Part shown: positions 10,857-22,675 of the stretch, in pieces
Layout: the number at the start of each line of letters is the position of its first letter
Position numbering within the stretch: the first letter of the stretch is position 1
Assembly: GCA_000611715.1 (NCBI GenBank)
Contig: AZYM01000046.1
Coordinates: 372,001-436,000, forward strand
Direction of reading: 5' to 3'
Source of the DNA: Scolecobasidium constrictum UM 578
Lineage: Eukaryota > Ascomycota > Dothideomycetes > Venturiales > Sympoventuriaceae
DNA: 64,000 bases
Notes under the pieces: model-generated
Databases searched by the model: none
Seen by the model: the letters and a program-made list of their open reading frames with translations, nothing else
What the model was told of the DNA's origin: nothing
Position numbers and translations under genes: made by a program

Positions 10857-13074
10857 TGTGTTATGTACCGCATCTCACGTATAGAAATTACACGAGAGGG
10901 GAAGAGCAGCGAACGCAGTATAGCAGAGGTGATAAGAGGGATTCTGAGACGTAGTGCGAGGCTACGAGTAGGAAAAGTCAAAGGCTCTACCTCGCCCCGC
11001 TAGAGCCAGGCACCGTACGCCCGTCTCTATCACGACGATGAGTCCATTGCCTAGCCTTGTAGTTTCAGTCCAATGCTATGATCGCAATGGAAGCGCCCGC
11101 ATTGTGCATGCATGAAAAGATCCGTGCCCTGCGTTGGAGGCCCGGCAATGACCCGCGGTTCGTTCTCGAGTCGAAGGATACAGCCAATCAGAATGCGCGC
11201 ACTAGGGGGAGCACTTTTGCTTCATTCTGTTCGCGGACTGGGCTCTGCTCTCTGCATCTCCAAGCTCGTTTTCCTTGCCATGGACTGCTGCTAAGCTAGG
11301 AGACTGGTAATGAGTCACCATGTGAACGGCACGACGAAGCAGTTTTGTCTGTTATGATGACCATTCACGAACCAGTCGATGGTGACCGCCATTTCGGAGT
11401 CAGACTGAGCAGCCGGCACAAGGCCCTTGTTGCCCACAATATCGATAGAGTCTTATCAACTAACACATGCTAGAGCGAGGAATAGGTGCTCGCAAAGACA
11501 TGAAGGCTTTTGATCTCCTGGTTCATGTGACCCAAGGGCCATTAGCAATCTTTAGGTCTTCATCCTCATTCCAAGCGCAGCAGAGGACCGACTTACGCTA
11601 CAACGCAAAACCAGACCTGGACTCGCACCATCCCACTGCTATGGCCTCGTGGGCTCGGTACACCACATGAGAAATATGAGGTTCTGGCCTCGAAGACAGG
11701 CCACGGGTCACGATGGCATGTTGTCAATTGAGCCATCTGAGTGCTAGGATTCAATCGTCCTCAATCGTGACTCAGTGCTGCATTCGAGCGCAAGGACCTT
11801 CTTCTACTTCGTTGCTTAGCTTGGATAAGCACTTTGTTGTGGTCGATGGTTTTCCGACGAATACTATAAGGCATGGAGTCAATCAATGGTCTCTGGATTC
11901 CTCGAACCTTCAAGGCAAATCCTTGATACCGTCAAACGTTCGAGAAAAACTGTAGGAGCCCCGATTTGATCGCCGGTCTGACTTCCACACCTCCTGCACA
12001 GGGTCCAATATACTCGCCGAAAACATGCACATGGCTCATGCCCACAAGCAGTCACAAATCCGCGGCACATTTACGAGCGGACTTATTCGTATCATCACGA
12101 ATTTCGGACCGTTTAGGATCATGTCATCATTCATAAGTCGGCGGATGTTCCACTATCTGCTCGTTGAAGTGTGGTACTCCATACTGGCACTCACGACAGC
12201 CAGATCTGCGATGCAAAGGTACCTCACATGGGACGAAACTGACCAGGAGCATTGTCACGAATCTGTCGCTCCAGTAGGCCCATCTGCCCACCCGTTGCGA
12301 GATTCTGTGCGTGAAGAATCGAGCGTGGGATCCATATATTTATCGAATGTGTGCGAACGAACGCCGACGTATTGCATGCAACACGACGTCGCACAGATCA
12401 GTTATTGTATATTTTATGTGCCTTTGAAGGACTTCGCGGATGTACAGAAGCCTCAGACCTCCGCAAGCTCTTCATGCACGAGCCATGTGTGATAGCTCAG
12501 CATTAGTTCAGCTCGCTTACGACCTTGCAGATCCGGCTTGGCACCTCGTGGAGCACTCTCCGTCCTCGTTGACATCCTTCAGCGAGCGAAGTACGGGCAG
12601 TCCATTACGGGGAAGATCCAGTGTCTCTGTCGACGATGGCCTCAAACGACAGAGAGAAGACGATCAAGCTCTAGTCATGCCAAGAATGCCTTTATACAGC
12701 CGGCACTGATGGACTCGCTCACAGATCTACATGTCGATGGCCAGTGCAGCCACTGATCGATCCAGCCGGCTCGGGACGCAGGGACCTTGCCAAAGGGAGT
12801 CTGGAAGCTCTATTGAGAGGGCACCGTTCTAAAGTGGCAATGATCTAACTTCATCCAGCAGCATTAATTGCTTTATCGGTAGCGAGGACCATGGACATCG
12901 CGCGCAAGTTGCGTGCGGCTGAGAGGCTAATTACAGTGGTGTCAAGCTTCTCAAAAGCAGGGGGTACTCGCGTTGGATCGATTGAGGCGATTCGAGTTCG
13001 TCTTTCGACTCCGTCAGTACTGTGCTCGAATATTTCGTCCCAGTCTGCGTCAGTCAGGTCTGCAATTCTTCAAA
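10857..13074. other. Intergenic region, no gene recognised
   Basis: A 2.2-kb gap between two genes transcribed away from it. ORFs up to 155 codons exist (12025-12492, plus strand) but lack domain-like sequence, and no splice-consistent extension joins them. No tRNA B-box in a proper context was found; a partial match near 11893-11905 lacks the rest of a tRNA. Confidence 0.5.
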
Positions 13075-15275
13075 ATGGGACGATCTGAGACCATAGAACA
13101 GCTACGAGCTGGTGTGCCAGCCAAAGGCACTATTCGAGTCGACGAAAGGCCCTCAGACGACTTCGAATCTTCGCACGATCCACACGCGCCGAGGGAATCG
13201 CTAAAAGACCGTCTTTGGCTATGGGAGCTTTTCGCATGGTTTCTCTGTTCAAGCGGTCTTGTTGCGATAGCAGTCATTCTAGCGGTCAGTCAGGATCGGC
13301 CGATGCCGACGTGGACCGCTCGTGCTACGAAGGACGGTGCTAGCTTCACAGTCACCGTCAACTCCGTCATCTCGATTTTCAGCACACTAGTCAAGTCGAC
13401 CCTTCTGATTCCGTGTGTGGCAAGTCTCCATCAACTGAAATGGATATGGTTCAAAGAAGAGCGACCGCTGGCAGATATTGCGAAGTTCGAGAGCGCGGGA
13501 AAAGGTCCTTTGGGTGCGCTGCAGCTTATCTGGACCTTACGGGGCAGAGCCTTAGCATGTCTGGGAGCATTCGTTGTGATTGCCTCTCTCGGTATCGATT
13601 TCACCTTGCAGCAGCTTGTCACCTATCCGCTGCGCCCGTCAGATCAAGGGTTTGGTACTGTGGGTGAGTAAATTCAGATTGTATACGACGTTGATCCCTT
13701 CTTGACATTAAATCAGCGCGCACGAATGCATACACTGCTGTTAAGCGGAAGGTGGCAGAGAACACCGCTACCGAAGCTGAAACACCGATGCTTGCGGCTG
13801 TGTACCGCGGATTATACAACTTTAATCAATCTTCCTTCTTACCAGCGGCAAGTTGCGCAAGCGGCAATTGCACATGGATTCAACCATATACCACGCTCGG
13901 AATATGCGCTCGCTGTACGGACATCACAGATTCACTTGTCAGTCACACACTATTCTTCGATTCAGGAAAATGCACGAAGCTAACGAGTCCAAGAACATAT
14001 CCCGCTCCACGACCAATTACACGGTATCAGTTCTCAATGAGACCACCAATGGCGCGAGTCTTCAATCTATTGGCCCTCCAATCCCATTCTGCAATTTCGC
14101 ACTTCCCAGAGTCGATGGACCTTCTGTTCGAGGTTTTCAGGAAGGTCCACTTGCCATGCAAATTAATGACTCATTTGTAATGGATGCAACCATGGCGGCT
14201 CAGATCAGCGCTTTTACTGTATTTCGCACGACCGTTGACAACATGACGGATGTTGCTGATGGCATCACGAGACAGTGGTTCAATGTCACCCAGGTAGATG
14301 CTTTCGAATGCAGGTTAGATGCCTGTGTTCAGAAGTACACGAGTCGGATGGATCTGAATGTGTTCTCCGAGACACCGAACGGAACTTTCTTCAACGATAC
14401 ATTGCTTGCAGGTATAGATCCGAATGCTGATGACAATCCTGTCGTTCTACCAATCCATATCCAAGCCCCTAGCCATTTCACAGGCCACAGCGATGCCAAC
14501 GGAGCCAATACGTTTTCGATGGAGAGTGAAACAGCGATGGGCTTGCGCATAACTTTTCGAGGCTATCTCAGAGACCATGGCTTGTGGTTCGGAGACATCT
14601 ATGCTCATGAGAGTGGCGATGTTTTCACCGAGTCCGATGTTGCCACGATATTCAGCAATACAAGCAACGAGGAGATAAAGGGCATTGCACATAGTGTTGC
14701 GGCTAGCAGGTAAGCACATACATGCAATCGAAGCATTGAATCTCAGAACTGACTGAGGTACAGTAAGTGCGAACACAGTGTTCCATTCCCAAGAACGTCT
14801 GGCAGTATATACGTGGCGCAGATGTAGCTACGTTCAGTCAAAGCAACCTCAATCTGAGAGCTAATGCCCTCTTCGAAAGACACGCCCAACTGACCTCTGC
14901 TGTGCAGTGACGAAGCGCATACGTGAGGCTCCTGGCAACGATGCTGTGGGCCTGGGACGACGTGCACAAGGTGTGTTGCACCGAGACATACCATTTGTCA
15001 ATGTTCGCTGGGGTTGGATCGCGTTCCCAGCCTCCTTGGTAGTGCTGTCACTTATCTTCTTGGTATTCACAATCCTGCAAAACGCGAGGTCAGGTGCGAT
15101 GCTGTGGAAAGCGAACACGTTGGCTAATTTTTATCATCCTTTGACGAAGGACGGTAGAGATACGCTTCAAGCAGGACAAAATGCTGTCGAAGCAGAAGAC
15201 ATTGCGGAGAAAATGCGGGTTCAGTGGACAAAGACTGACGTTGGGGTTCGACTGGTACAGAGGCCTGAGACGTAA
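13075..15275 (+). CDS. DUF3176 family membrane protein
   Basis: Exons 13075-13663, 13717-13937 and about 13988-14709 are clear; the 3' part is less certain. The family (fungal DUF3176) is known only as multi-spanning membrane proteins of unknown function. Hallmarks here are LWLWELFAWFLCSSGLVAIAVIL (first helix), NSVISIFSTLVKSTLLIPCVASLHQLKWIWF (second helix and signature), a large Asn-glycosylation-rich, Cys-containing extracytoplasmic region, and a last helix after VRWGWIAFPASLVVLSLIF. A frame-consistent ending uses intron 14710-14763 (GTAAGC...TACAG), a 41-nt exon (14764-14804), intron 14805-14907 and a final exon 14908-15275, giving about 646 residues. Without it the reading frame breaks. 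The second intron may end at 13987 or 13993. The start at 13075 is the first ATG; longer frames use TTG. Confidence 0.75.
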
Positions 15276-16072
15276 AGGATGGGGATCGTGGATCCCGCCA
15301 GCACCTTGAGCGTATCACATAATTCCCAGAAGATTTTCGACATTCGGTAGTAGAGTCTGAAATGCGCTTGCTCATCGGACTTTGGCATTCTCCAACACCG
15401 CATCAAAAACATTGCTGCATGGACCGGATAGTGGATGGCACATGATATACGTTCCATTAGCAGTTCTCTCTTTGTGCCGTAGGCCTAGTGAGAGTACAAA
15501 TCTATTATATGCATGACGAACTCCACATTTTTATTGCACGTCTTGCACCTGGATTAGGAGCGCAGAATTGGTCCATTTGCAGCATTCCTCGGTGATTGAG
15601 CTGAGACTACCATGTCTTCCTGTCAGCAATACGCATCTCAGCTGCTGCTTGGCGATGCAAAGACAAGCCTGCGAAGGCGGGCGCCACCACAGCCTGCCAA
15701 GGCGGAAGCAGCGGAGCTCTTGAACAACGCACCGGAGATGTCTTGCAACTGTGAGAACTCTAAGTCACGAGCAAAAGATGGGAAGCCTTGCAGGCGAAAT
15801 GATCTGCAGACCCACATATACGAATATAGTAATTGGTTGCTCTCCCGGGATGGCTGAATCATCCTTGGACGTATTAGTGCTGACGAGGCTAGAGCTCGCC
15901 GCACATGAATATCTTTCAGCTTCTATAGCCAACCGCGCGATGAGAAATGGGCGACCATGTAAACACTCTCGCTGACATAGACTTAATTATAATGATTCTC
16001 GCTCACGTCAAACTCCACTTCTATATCCTCATTCCTGCACTTGCTCGCCTCGAAAGTGATTGACAACCGACC
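15276..16072. other. Intergenic region, no gene recognised
   Basis: 797 bp between two plus-strand membrane-protein genes. An 81-codon plus-strand ORF (15612-15857) begins with an ATG but has no recognisable features. The right end is the promoter and leader of the next gene. Confidence 0.45.
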
Positions 16073-16870
16073 ATGGCGCTGTCTACGCTACCTACGCGAA
16101 CAATTCTCTATGTGCTTCTTGCTCTGCTGATGATAGACTCCGTCATCGAGCTTGGTCTGATCGTCACTACCGTCGCCTACGATCACAGAGACTATCCCAT
16201 GAACGTTCAAGGTCCAGATGGAACCCCAGTCATACTGAAAGGCAAACCTCTGGGCTTGTGGACAGACCAAGGGCATTCATCGAACGGCGCAGCAGGCACA
16301 AATATTGTTCTCGTTGGTATCGTCGGCTTCCTTCTTCTAACGTTGAGGACGAGACTCGAGCGATGGGTATGTGTTTGTGATCGATCGAGATAGCGAATAT
16401 GCTGACGAAGCAAGTAGTTCCCGAAGCTTTACTTTCCCCTGCTCACGACATGGGTCGTGTTCTGCGTACTTGCATTCATGCTCACCATCGGGTCATTGGG
16501 ATATACATTCAGCGTCACGAACAGTACGTCTGGTCAAGACATCGATCTGAGCGGTCTCCCATCACCAACCCGGTATCCATACGACAATTGGGTGCCTCAG
16601 ACATGGTTCGATGCGATCCTGGACGATCTGACCTTCGTACCTACAGACACTGATGGGGCTGTAATCGATGGCGCGTTCATCCCATGGGCATATCGGAGCG
16701 ATATCGCGAGGATGAAGCGAGTGACAAATGGCTGGAAATGGAATCTCATCCCAATGTTCCTGTTGCAGCTTGCGTTGACGCCTTTGATTGTGTTGGAGTA
16801 CCTCAATATCAGGCGCGAGAGGGAAGCGCCATCTGCCCACGAGGTAGTCAAGTCGGAAACTCATGCTTGA
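16073..16870 (+). CDS. Four-helix integral membrane protein, unknown function
   Basis: Two exons (16073-16366, 16418-16870) joined by a 51-bp intron (GTATGT...AAGTAG, phase 0) give 248 residues. Hydrophobic segments lie at about 10-35 (TILYVLLALLMIDSVIELGL), 77-95 (NIVLVGIVGFLLLTL), 103-125 (LLTTWVVFCVLAFMLTIGSL) and 212-232 (NLIPMFLLQLALTPLIVLEY). The loops carry a potential N-glycosylation site (NSTS) and a Trp-rich stretch. Both ends appear to face the same side, with a charged C-terminal tail. The arrangement resembles fungal claudin- or SUR7-like four-helix proteins, but I see no diagnostic motif and give no family name. It is topologically like, but not clearly homologous to, the protein at 43685-44572. 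Confidence 0.75.
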
Positions 16871-17141
16871 GGGACGAGCTTGAGAAGGAACATGGAGCTC
16901 GTCTTTCGTTCTTTCGGGACGACAATCTTGTGAAGCATAGCGATCGCGGTCCATTGTGCCCTATCATGCCAGTATGTAAATGTAATGTTTATTCCTGATC
17001 TATGGCTCTAAATCGCCACTTTCTACCGGGCCTCGAGACCTTAGATTGTCCTGCATTAGCATTAGCATCGATTTCGTCTCGAGGTGCTCAACATAAGAGA
17101 AAGTCAAGAACACACATCCAAACCATACTGCTGGGCACGAC

Positions 17142-18139
17142 CTACAATGATGCCTTATTCGTCAATTTCCACTTCTCGGTCTCCTCATTCTGCTCTACCT
17201 TGCCCTCCTCTTGCAGCTTCCACAGGATCTGCAAGACTCCCCTGCTCGCGGGTAGATGCAAATTTTCCGGGACGTCCTTGTAGATGATCTTCACCATCTC
17301 CATGACTGTGATTCCATCCTTGCCAGCTTCCCGCATAACATTGATGACTTCCTTCTCGCGTTGTGCTCGATGCGCGATGTATTCTTTAGCCTTCGCTTGA
17401 ACATCATCAATAACAATGCCATGACCCGGGTAGCCACGGCCCGTGACTGCGGTTGACATCTTGTCCAGACTCTTCAGATAGGCAGATAGATCCTCAAAGA
17501 CGGCTGTGCCGTGCCCGAGTATGTTATCGCACTGATCATTGGTAAGTGATAAAGTCCCGACCAGGAGAAGGACTCTTGCAATGGCTGGCTTACCGTGAAA
17601 AGAGCGTCCTCTTCTTCAAGTACGAAGGCCATGTGATCCGTCGTATGACCTGGCGTATGGAAAGCCCGCAATGTTGCACCTTCAACGCTGAACTTTTGGC
17701 CGTCTGCAATGTCGAGCACGGAATCATCCTCTGCTGGATGGCTCAGATTTTTGTAGATCTTCGGCAAAGGCGAAAGACTCTGTACATCCTTGATGCCGCC
17801 AACATGATCTGGATGCCAGTGAGATATCACAACATTCTCCAGTGATGCGTTCTCGTCAGCAAGGACCTGCTTAAGTGTCTCGATCCACTTCGGCTTTCCC
17901 TCCCCAGTATCCAGGAGCGTTCGTTTCGAGCCTTGACCGACTAGATACGTGTTTGTGCCTTTATCTGAGTTAGATAGGGATACTGTAGTTGCAGCACGAA
18001 AGCTACCTTGTAATGTGAATTTACTGGGGTTATCGCCCAAGATCCGGATCACTCTCGGACTCAACCTCTCCACAGGAGGCAAAGTTGGAATTTTGGTGGC
18101 CATGCTGAGGAAGCGCACCGACCGAGTGATGATTCTCAT
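17142..18139 (-). CDS. LACTB2-like metallo-beta-lactamase-fold hydrolase
   Basis: Three exons (18007-18139, 17594-17958, 17142-17531) with introns of 48 and 62 bp encode 295 residues, or 283 if translation starts at the second Met (18103). The metal-binding motif is HWHPDH (about 91-96). Family landmarks around it include FTLQGTNTYLVG, rebuilt exactly across intron 1, then FHTPGHTTDH, and FTCDNILGHGTAVFEDL, rebuilt across intron 2. LACTB2 proteins are mitochondrial or cytosolic endoribonuclease-like enzymes of this fold; fungal homologues are little studied, and in polyketide clusters related proteins act as thioesterases. A C-terminal winged-helix segment follows, as in LACTB2. The 12 residues before the second Met (MRIITRSVRFLS) could be a mitochondrial leader, which is inference. 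Its start lies only 201 bp from the divergent methyltransferase gene. Confidence 0.88.
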
Positions 18140-18340
18140 TACATTGTGTTTGTATCCGTGATGATTTTGTGCTCGTGGGGACGAACCGAGGATGTGACAA
18201 TGGAGATTGAGAGATGTTCGAGAGCGGATAAATTACAGTCGCTAAATAGGTGTATCATTTTTTGCGTGATGAAAATCCAAGTCCTCGAGCAAAGTCAAGC
18301 ACGCGTTAGACAGCACACCGCAGACTTACGATCTATCAAG

Positions 18341-19104
18341 ATGGAAGAAGATGATATACCGTGAGTAAATATCCAGCTGCGAAGCCTCACATCACACTGA
18401 CGGACGGAAGTCAACTGTCAGCCGGGACTCTTGATCTTCTGAAAGAGTTCTACAATGAGCGAGATACTCGACAGAGAGCCTTTGAAGATCTCAAATCTCA
18501 GGCGGAAGATGACTTCGACAACAAGAAGCCGCTGTCTATGGATGCTTTCACGGAGGACTGGAATGCTTCTCAGTTCTGGTACACGGACGACACCGCGATC
18601 AAGCTTGCAAGAGAGCTTTTGAGAGAAGTAACGGCAGACTCACATATCGCAGTCGTCTCGGCTCCAAGCGTCTTCTTGCAGCTAAAGAACCTGTCTACGG
18701 AGCTGGAGCCATCGAAACGACCCCAAATGACGCTTCTTGAATTCGACGACCGATTTGGCGTCTTCAAGGAGTTCGTGAAGTACGACTTCGAGCAACCTAC
18801 CAAATTGCCCATCGAGTTGAAGGGGAACTTCGACATCATCATCTGCGATCCGCCGTTCCTCAGTGAGGACTGCCAGACGAAAGCCGCATTGACGGCACGA
18901 TGGCTGTCCAAGAACAGCAATGATCTAGCCAGCCCAGTCAAAATGGTCGTCTGTACGGGCGAGCGAATGGAGTCTTTGATCCACAAGTTGTATGCGAAGG
19001 CAGGCGTGCGTACAACAGACTTCGACGTCGTGCACGCGAAGGGTCTGAGCAATGAGTTTAGATGCTACTCCAATTTCGAGTGTGATGCATGGAAGTTTGC
19101 GTGA
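18341..19104 (+). CDS. EFM5: Protein-lysine N-methyltransferase, EFM5/EEF1AKMT1 type
   Basis: A 20-nt first exon (18341-18360) encodes MEEDDIP. A 50-bp intron (GTGAGT...GGAAG) is followed by exon 18411-19104, for 237 residues in total. The frame across the junction yields DIPQLSAGTLDLLKEFY, matching the family N-terminus. The catalytic motif is CDPPF (about 172), from the class of N6-adenine-like Rossmann methyltransferases. Other landmarks are FTEDWNASQFWYTD, LSEDCQTKAALT and GLSNEFRCYSNFECDAW. In yeast, Efm5 methylates elongation factor eEF1A using S-adenosylmethionine in the cytosol. Length fits the family. Without the tiny first exon no sensible start exists, which supports the splice. 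It is divergent from the LACTB2-like gene. Confidence 0.9.
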
Positions 19105-19348
19105 ACAACACGGCACAATTCCCACGAAGGCTCATCGGCGAAGTGAAGCATCTCCCGCCGACCAAGCACTATTCCACTTTGAGGTCAAATTTACAGCAGG
19201 GGCGAGCTTCAGCGCGGGGTATTCTATCGTCATCCTTTCTTGGACACGCTGGAGGAAAACCACGAACAAATTTCCATCATCCAATCGATCGAGCCTCGAA
19301 GCGCGGATAAAAAGGCATCAAGTTCAATTATCAGCTACTTAAGCGATC

Positions 19349-19970
19349 ATGGCGGCAGCATGCATTTTCTGCAAGATCATCAAGGGTAGGGAGCATTTGA
19401 GCCGCACTAGCAGACCATCATGGTAACGATGCTTGACAGGTGAGATCCCGGCGATGAAGTTGTTCGAGTCCGAGAAGACATTGGCTTTCCTTGATATCAT
19501 GCCACTGAGCCGTGGACATTCTCTCATCATTCCTAAACATCACGGCGCGAAGCTCACGGACATTCCGGATGACCAGCTCGCCGAGATCCTGCAAGTCACG
19601 AAGGCCATTGCAAAGGCATCAGGAGCAGAGAACTACAATGTGCTGCAGAACAATGGTAGATTGGCTCATCAGGAGGTAGATCATGTTCATGTGGTGAGTG
19701 ACATTCGACGGCTCAAGATATGGATGCTAATTAGATGATAGAGTATTACCAATTCCTGCAACCCAGTACATGCTATTCCTTCCGTCTCTGCATTGAGAGA
19801 GAGCTTATCGAATCCAAGACATTATGTATATGAGAAGTGGCTAACATGCATAGTTCCATATGATCCCCAAGCCGAATGCAGAGGAAGGCCTTGGTGTCGG
19901 CTGGCCACAGACGAAGCCAGAGCAGGAGACTTTGAAGGCGCTTTTCGAGGAGCTGAAGTCGAAGATGTGA
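19349..19970 (+). CDS. HIT-domain nucleotide hydrolase (Hnt1-like)
   Basis: Three exons (19349-19385, 19440-19690, 19854-19970) encode 134 residues. Landmarks are the N-terminal CIFCKIIKGEIPAMKLFESE, FLDIMPLSRGHSLIIPKHH, NNGRLAHQEVDHVHFHMIPKP and the short C-terminal tail ending in ELKSKM. HIT proteins of this branch hydrolyse AMP-lysine-type and AMP-NH2 phosphoramidates; the middle His of HVHFH is the nucleophile. The second intron interrupts exactly this motif. Splicing at CAT|GTGGTG restores H-V-H-F-H, while the stronger-looking donor three bases later (GTGAGT) would insert a Val and spoil the spacing. Intron 2 is 163 bp, longer than usual here, with a good branch site (GCTAAC) near its end. 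Confidence 0.9.
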
Positions 19971-20211
19971 GACAATGCGTCCACTCACTCTCACATGCGA
20001 AGTACAACACAACGGAAGCAGCTTGTCACAAAAGACGATGTATTAAATGAACTACTCCAGAAGCCAATTTGCTCAGGAGATGCAATGAAAAGTTCCACGC
20101 CGTGGCAGCTTCTAGCTCTGACTGGTCGACTTTGCATTCGAAAACACTACGCTACTCATCTTGATGCCGGCCTGCCGGACCCGACTGATGGACTTCTGTA
20201 GACGCCATCCA

Positions 20212-22675
20212 TCAATCATAAAGCGGGTTCTCGATGCCAACCTCGGTTTTCTTTGCCTGTGGAGCCGTGACCTTGATGCCGCTCTCCAATCGCTGCAGAT
20301 CGATGTCGTAACCCTTGACATCACACCAGCTCTTCACCGTTTTGATTGCATTCTTGATCTCTCTACCATTCAGTTCCCATTTACTTAGTTCTTTCAGATC
20401 ATCTTCTTCCAACCGCTCAATTGGCAGCTGCTCCTCCCCTGTCCGGGACGGCAATCGTTCGAGGAATTTCTGCCAGATCGTGAGCCGTGATGCGGGCGGC
20501 AAGGGATTGAATAAGAGGTGGATATTGACGCGAGAGCGAAACGCAGTATCGATGGTGTCATAGAGGTTGGTAGTAAGGAAGATGATCCCACGGAAGTACT
20601 CCAGCTCGCGAAGAAAGATAGAGACGAGCTCGTTGCGTGCGATGTCATTTGGATGCCGCTCGGCCATAAAGACATCCGCTTCATCGAGAAGAATGACGGC
20701 GTCCCACTCGGTGGCCATTTCGAACACCTTCTTAATGTTCGCGCCGAGCAACGCAGCGTTGATTCCCAGGTCTTCCGCTTGCAGGTAATAAAGGGGACGC
20801 CTCGTTTTGTCCGCCACCGCCTCGGCTGTCAAAGTCTTTCCGGTGCCTGGCGGTCCTGACAGTAGCAGGATGAGACCCTCGCCTTTCCCCATGATGACAT
20901 CTTCGATGCCAGATTTGGTGCGTTTGTGGTTCTCCACGAACGAGAGCACAAGATCCTTCTGCTTTTCGTCGTAGACGAGATGGTCATATGCATCATCATT
21001 CCATTTGATGGGTCGAATGTCATCGACATAGAAGCTGACTGTGTGCTTCATTGTCAGTGATGATGGAATGTTGTTCTATTGCGGAGGACTTACGCCAGGA
21101 CTTGTTCTTCAGAGCGTAGCCTTCTAGCATTGGACTCAGAAAGCATAGCTCCTCGGGTCTGGATAGCATGTCATCGCGATTCTTCTTCTGTTCTTCTTCG
21201 GAGAGACGCTTGATGTACTCGTTCTTTCCATCCGGAAGTGCGGTGATCGTGTTCAATGGTTGATTGATCGCGGGTATTCCAAGAGCATCGAGATCTATGA
21301 ATGATGGGTCGACAATTGCTTGTGGCTGTGGTGGTGGCAGAGCCTTCGATTTCCGCTTCTTTTTGGAGTCCTTGTCCTTGCCAGAGGTTCGTGAAAGCGC
21401 TTCGTGATGCTTCTGGTAGCCATAAATGTCGATGAGGATTCGACATGATACCTATTTCTCTGTGAGTATTGATGACGGAGGGTCGGTTGCCAACTTACAT
21501 TGTGCTTCTCTCCCCGAACATTGGCCTAGAATCGTATCATGGTCAGTGCTGCCCTTCAACGTGTGTCGTGTTCTGCAGAGCTCTCATGTCATGATTGACA
21601 AACGGAGAAGAAACGGAATCTCTTTGACGTGACCAAAACAAGAACGACTTACTGCTTCTTCAGTAAACAATCCGAGTCCTTCGTACTCGCAATACGTCAA
21701 GCCCTGGTACTGGAGTACTTTCTCTCCCCGCTTCGACAGTCTCGCCTTGATGGCCTTGGAATCGTCCGCGAACGATAGAGGGTAATGGTCGAGCTCCGTG
21801 ATAGGTCGATTACCCTCAAACGCAGGAATGTCCAGGAGAGTGTCTCTCCAGGCAAAAGTCTCACCGTCGAAAGCGAGCTCCTCTGCTTTGATGATCAGAT
21901 GCTTTCGTGACCTCTGGTCGGTTATGATCTCCGTGTCGACCACTTTGCAGATTCGTTCGCAGTCTTTGTCCGGGCTGTAGACAAGGGAGTCTTTGGCAAA
22001 GCACATCCACAGATACTTGAAATTGATCAAGCCACTCGCCTGTAAGTTCTGCAAGTGAGTCTTGACGCCACCAAAGAGTTCGGCAAGTAATTTCATGAGG
22101 ACACTCATGTGTGATTTGGGCTGCGTCTCGGTCGTCTTCCGGTACAGAGCCGTAACATCATCGTACCTGAACCATAGTGGCCGAAAAGGTTGCTTGAAGA
22201 TTGCAACTTCTGTCGCCTCGAGATGGACATCTTCCTTCTTCATTATGTCCTTCAATGCTCCAACGAGTATAGGGCTCTGAATCTCAATCATATGGTTCTT
22301 GAGTGAAAAGCTGCCGCCTAAGACAGGTTTCTCGAGATCCTTGATCTTGTATACCTTGACGGCAACACGATCATTGGCACGAGCGACTTTCTTGCTCACT
22401 TGCTTTGGAGGTGAATCGACCCAGTCGTAGTAATTTGCATTGGAGTTCTTGCCCTCATAGAACGTTCGGATGGCAGCATCGCAGCCGAATGTCGGGTCCA
22501 CGGGAGCAGGCTTGCTACCCTTAAGATCGAAGGCGCTGGACTCATCGCTCGAGTCCTCGACATACGGCTTCTCTCGGATGATTCGCCCTTTGCAAGAGTG
22601 CGCAAGATCGGACATGGTGTCAGCAACGCCTCCAGCAAGATCGCCTAAACTTTCTGCGACATTTCTGATGCCCAT
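20212..22675 (-). CDS. AAA-type ATPase with N-terminal DUF7025-like region
   Basis: Four exons (21653-22675, 21499-21525, 21094-21451, 20212-21038) encode 744 residues. Introns are 127, 47 and 55 bp (GTAAGT donors); exon 2 is a 27-nt micro-exon encoding ANVRGEKHN. The C-terminal AAA module has Walker A GPPGTGKT (about 531-538) and Walker B VILLDEADVF (Asp-Glu about 588-589), followed by TTNLYDTIDTAFRSRV with the arginine finger. Upstream is the region typical of filamentous-fungal AAA proteins (about 200-400, FKYLWMCFAKDSLVYS... and YCEYEGLG). These proteins are widespread in Pezizomycotina and their substrates are unknown. The ATG at 22675 (MGIRNVAESLGD) is the first available; the frame upstream lacks any Met. 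The micro-exon keeps frame, so skipping it would delete nine residues. Confidence 0.85.
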
